The notes under the pieces: generated by a model
Databases searched by the model: none
What the model was told of the DNA's origin: nothing
Seen by the model: the letters and a program-made list of their open reading frames with translations, nothing else
Source: Patescibacteria group bacterium
Lineage (GTDB): Bacteria > Patescibacteriota > Minisyncoccia > Phycocordibacterales > PALSA-1337
Assembly (NCBI GenBank): GCA_030917665.1
Contig: JAUPUH010000033.1
Span: forward strand, 1 to 23,513
Length of the DNA stretch: 23,513 nt
Reading direction: 5' to 3'
Made by a program: the position numbers and the translations under genes
Part shown: positions 20,773 through 23,513 of the stretch, piece by piece
Position numbering within the stretch: position 1 is the first letter of the stretch
Layout of the letters: every line of letters begins with the position of its first letter

Positions 20773-23513
20773 CTAGAATTCGTACGCTCCGACATCCCAT
20801 ACACCATCAGCTCCTCGAGTCTTTCCGGTTGGATCCTTCTCAAAGTCAGTGACTATAGAACTACCATTTGCTTTCTTGAGCACCGTAGTCACATTTGAGA
20901 CAGGGGTTCCTGGCGCTGCATTTTCTGAAACCGTAAGGGGTGCAGACAATTTGAAGGTTCCTGGTGTGAACGGATCAGCCGATGCGGTGAAGTTGTGACT
21001 TGCAGTCGCCGGAAGATATCCTATACCTCCATTAGCAACATTGTAAACGAGGTTATTCCTTACAACACTGTCTGCTGACCAATTCACCGTCGTATCACCT
21101 CTTGTGATAGCTGCCCAAGCATTTGTAATTGTATTGTTGTAAACATAGAACGGTCCGTGTGTAACGCTTCCTGAATATGATCGGAGTTCAAGGAATCGAT
21201 GTGTACTTCCGTTCTTTCCTCCGATTCCATCGTGAAATACGTTTCCATATACATACCAGTTCCTGCTTGGGCTTCCCCATGGATAGAGACCCTCGACCTG
21301 CCAATTATATACATCGTTATTTCTGAAGATAATACCGTCGCTTTTATTAACAATCATGAGGTTTCCATGCCACTGTGCTGAGTTTGCAGCACCGTTATCG
21401 TAAATCTTGTTATTCTCAATAACAATATTTGTTGCATTTGCAAACCAGAATTCGTTTGGATGGCCTCTGACACGACTGTTCTTAATGGTAATATTGCTTG
21501 CGCTTCCACCTCCATATCCAATATTAACACCACTACCGTCACCAGCATGATTTGCTAGCTTAGTACCAACTGAATCACCATTGACTTCATTTACTGAGTT
21601 TGGACCTACAAGATCAACGTTGCTGACCGTGACGTAGTTACCTCCTGTCGCAAGGAATGATGTTGGAAGTCCTCCTGAGTTTGAAGAAACAAAGCGGAGG
21701 CCCATATCTTCTTGCCCATCAATCTCAACATACGAGACTGGAGCACTAAGAGCAGCGCTACTAGTGAAGGTTGCTCTCGAATCATGTGCACTGCTCCATC
21801 CTGCAGATGATACAGGAATAGCATCCGAAGAGCGAACCCTCTTGATTCTTATAGGGTTTGCTGCAGTACCACTACTGCCGATGGAGAGCCCTGTAGTATA
21901 GGTTCCTCCTGCAATCCAGAGTGTATCTCCAGGTTTGATATTACTCCAAATGATGCTGCCGGGAGTCTTCCATGCTGTTGCCCATGACTGTCCGTTTCCT
22001 GAAGTTGAAACGTCGTCATTAAGATACCAGTTACCTCCTGGCTGTCCTATATTCACCGTAACGCTTGCTGTAGGCGATGTGCCATTTATGCCTGTACACA
22101 CAACCGAGAACGTAGTCGCTACCGTAAGTGCTCCTGTAGAAACATTTGTGCCTGCAATTCCTGTCTGCCAATTTGATCCTGCCTTTGTAACTGTACAAGC
22201 TGTCGCATTGACTGACGCCCATGTGATAGTTGTTGATTGTCCAGAAACCACTGAGACTGAGCCTGATGAAATAATAGCTGTTGGAGCTCCTATCTGCTGG
22301 GTTCTTGCTGAAACCGATGCCGTCTGAGCACTTGTATTCGGAACTGCATCATAAGCTGAAACTGTATATGAGTATGATGTGTCAGCTGATAGGCCTGCAC
22401 TCTGGAAAGTTCGTGCTGTTGGGTTTGGATTCGTCTGAAGAACTCCATTCCTGTAAACATTGTATCCTGCAACTCCTACATTATCTGTTGATGCATTCCA
22501 TGCAAGATTGATTTGTGTAGATGAGACAGGTGCTGCTGTAAGTCCTGAAGGTACGGTAGGAGCTTGAGTATCAGGTGCTGGGGGTGTGTATGCATCAAGG
22601 CCATCCTGACCGACCCATCCGTCCACTCCTGAAGTGAAGTTTATATTCCACCACTGATATGATGTTCCGTTTAGCGTAGCTGTAACTGGGCCGGCAAGTG
22701 TCGTTCCAGAAACTGTAGTTGATTGCGTGCCTAGAAGCGTTCCAGCGGCTGTTTGACGCACGTTAACGACTCCATTAGGAATTACAGATTGAGGAATTGT
22801 AAACTTTGCAGCTGTGATCGTAACTGTAACAGAGGCACTTCGAGAAAGAGAAACGTTTCCGGCCAAATCTTTTGCCCAAGCATAGAGAGTCTTTGCACCT
22901 GCTGATGCAAATGTATACGAAGTTGGTGAAGCTAGTGTCCAACCAGAAGCAGTTACTGAAGGGGCTGTTGCTGATTCTGTAATCAAATATCCTATCACGC
23001 CAATATTATCACTCGCTACAATTGAAGTTGAAACTGTAAGTGAAGATGAGGTAGAAGGAACTGTGAATGTTGTTACGCTTGGCTTTGTAGTATCAACTCC
23101 AGTTACTGGAATAAGATTGAATGTTGCGGTAACTGTTCCTACTGCTGTAAGCGTACATGAAGTTGTTGTACATGTTCCTGCTGATGTTGGAGATACTGTG
23201 AAGCCTACAAGCGTTGATCCTGAAGTAGCTGAACCATTAACTACAACCGTAGATCCAGTATTCGCTGTACATGTGCTTGGATTACATGAAACTGTTCCAG
23301 AACCTGTTCCTGCTTTAGCTGTTGTAACTGTAAAAGGAGTTGGTTGATTTGTTGAAGCAAGCTTTAGAGTTCCTTGTCCAGAGTAACCATCTACCGTAGT
23401 GTTATCATAATCAATTTTCCACCAATAGAATCCATCTACCGGATTTTGAGCACCTCCACCAATAATTGTTCCTGTAGATCCAAGTACTCTTGATCCAACC
23501 AATGTTCCGTTTA
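20773..23513 (-). CDS. Large mosaic secreted/surface protein with C-terminal right-handed beta-helix, 5' end cut
   Basis: At least 912 aa; the reading frame stays open to the right edge, so the true start lies outside (the codon at 23502 is an internal TTG). Counting from that codon: SH3b-like domain (1-48, WWKIDY), InlB-type bacterial repeat (56-130, four Cys), Ig-like domain (138-230, SDNIGVIGY and AWAKDLAGN), second SH3b domain (233-305, VVNVRQTAAGTLLGTQ, WWNINF), Fn3 domain (312-402, SGLTAAPVSSTQINLAWNAS), another Ig-like domain (405-485, TITWASVNATACTV), then a pectate-lyase-like right-handed beta-helix (about 490-840; GNGQSWATAW, IKPGDTLWIAGGTY, repeated NITIKNS, NIVIENNKIYDN, GIIFRNNDVYN and FYVYNNTITN rungs), ending DVGAYEF. 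The composition is very Thr/Ser/Val-rich. It is likely exported and carbohydrate- or surface-binding, possibly for cell contact. No sorting signal is seen at the C-terminus. Stop is TAG, then a terminator. Confidence 0.88.
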   Translation of the reverse strand, partial: NGTLVGSRVLGSTGTIIGGGAQNPVDGFYWWKIDYDNTTVDGYSGQGTLKLASTNQPTPFTVTTAKAGTGSGTVSCNPSTCTANTGSTVVVNGSATSGSTLVGFTVSPTSAGTCTTTSCTLTAVGTVTATFNLIPVTGVDTTKPSVTTFTVPSTSSSLTVSTSIVASDNIGVIGYLITESATAPSVTASGWTLASPTSYTFASAGAKTLYAWAKDLAGNVSLSRSASVTVTITAAKFTIPQSVIPNGVVNVRQTAAGTLLGTQSTTVSGTTLAGPVTATLNGTSYQWWNINFTSGVDGWVGQDGLDAYTPPAPDTQAPTVPSGLTAAPVSSTQINLAWNASTDNVGVAGYNVYRNGVLQTNPNPTARTFQSAGLSADTSYSYTVSAYDAVPNTSAQTASVSARTQQIGAPTAIISSGSVSVVSGQSTTITWASVNATACTVTKAGSNWQTGIAGTNVSTGALTVATTFSVVCTGINGTSPTASVTVNIGQPGGNWYLNDDVSTSGNGQSWATAWKTPGSIIWSNIKPGDTLWIAGGTYTTGLSIGSSGTAANPIRIKRVRSSDAIPVSSAGWSSAHDSRATFTSSAALSAPVSYVEIDGQEDMGLRFVSSNSGGLPTSFLATGGNYVTVSNVDLVGPNSVNEVNGDSVGTKLANHAGDGSGVNIGYGGGSASNITIKNSRVRGHPNEFWFANATNIVIENNKIYDNGAANSAQWHGNLMIVNKSDGIIFRNNDVYNWQVEGLYPWGSPSRNWYVYGNVFHDGIGGKNGSTHRFLELRSYSGSVTHGPFYVYNNTITNAWAAITRGDTTVNWSADSVVRNNLVYNVANGGIGYLPATASHNFTASADPFTPGTFKLSAPLTVSENAAPGTPVSNVTTVLKKANGSSIVTDFEKDPTGKTRGADGVWDVGAYEF

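Noticed and set aside
21935..22327. Plus-strand 130-codon frame opposite the mosaic surface gene
   Set aside because: It is the complement of a Thr/Ser/Val-rich coding region, which leaves the opposite strand open by composition; no domain or start context supports it.
1..23513. CRISPR arrays, insertion sequences, integrase or attachment sites
   Set aside because: No spaced direct repeats, transposase motifs or tRNA-end duplications were seen; the tRNA-Ser 3' end is not repeated in its surroundings.

Overview
This 23.5 kb window looks like a chromosomal segment of a small-genome bacterium, most likely a Patescibacteria/CPR member of the Parcubacteria type. That assignment is an inference from several traits: very tight gene packing, almost no Shine-Dalgarno sequences, start codons sitting directly behind -10 boxes, a tRNA gene without encoded CCA, and a gene set of RNR, GroESL, RNase J, LemA/TPM, enolase and a large secreted beta-helix protein. 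No search was possible, so the taxon is unconfirmed. UGA is not used as a stop by any of the 20 reading frames whose ends are visible (10 TAA, 10 TAG).

Layout. 1-3159 (-): class I ribonucleotide reductase, nrdA then nrdB (cut by the left edge). The R2 subunit has Glu at the first metal ligand and Phe at the radical-Tyr position, as in subclass Ic. 3295-4219 (-): an exported DUF192 protein and a DoxX/DUF417-like membrane protein. 4257-4790 (+): a P-loop kinase related to archaeal UPF0200/dephospho-CoA kinase-like proteins. 4787-8243 (-): two half-size ABC exporter subunits forming a heterodimer with one degenerate ATP site. 8268-8909 (-): a UlaG-like metallo-beta-lactamase-fold hydrolase. 8943-9029 (-): tRNA-Ser(GGA). 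9043-10456 (-): lemA and a TPM-domain/YgcG-like protein. 10480-11154 (-): an anchored extracytoplasmic protein. 11198-13155 (-): groES-groEL. 13249-17114 (+): secG, a peptide-binding (SBP family 5) protein and RNase J. 17143-18315 (+): an MFS transporter. 18312-19079 (-): a SAM methyltransferase. 19146-20435 (+): enolase with a strong terminator. 20436-20772 (337 bp): no intact gene; it holds the enolase terminator, the C-terminal relic of a second beta-helix protein, and the terminator of the following gene. 20773-23513 (-): a mosaic surface protein (SH3b, InlB-like repeat, Ig-like, SH3b, Fn3, Ig-like, right-handed beta-helix), cut by the right edge.

The genes are mostly housekeeping: nucleotide reduction, folding, secretion, RNA decay and glycolysis. 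They are mixed with envelope functions (ABC exporter, LemA/TPM, DoxX/DUF192, SBP, MFS, beta-helix protein) that suit an organism depending on import and cell contact. The most notable signals are the predicted Tyr-less R2, a repeated promoter arrangement predicting leaderless mRNAs, absence of UGA stops together with CGA-dominant arginine in enolase, and the beta-helix gene relic. I did not find a clear new multi-gene defence or mobile system.
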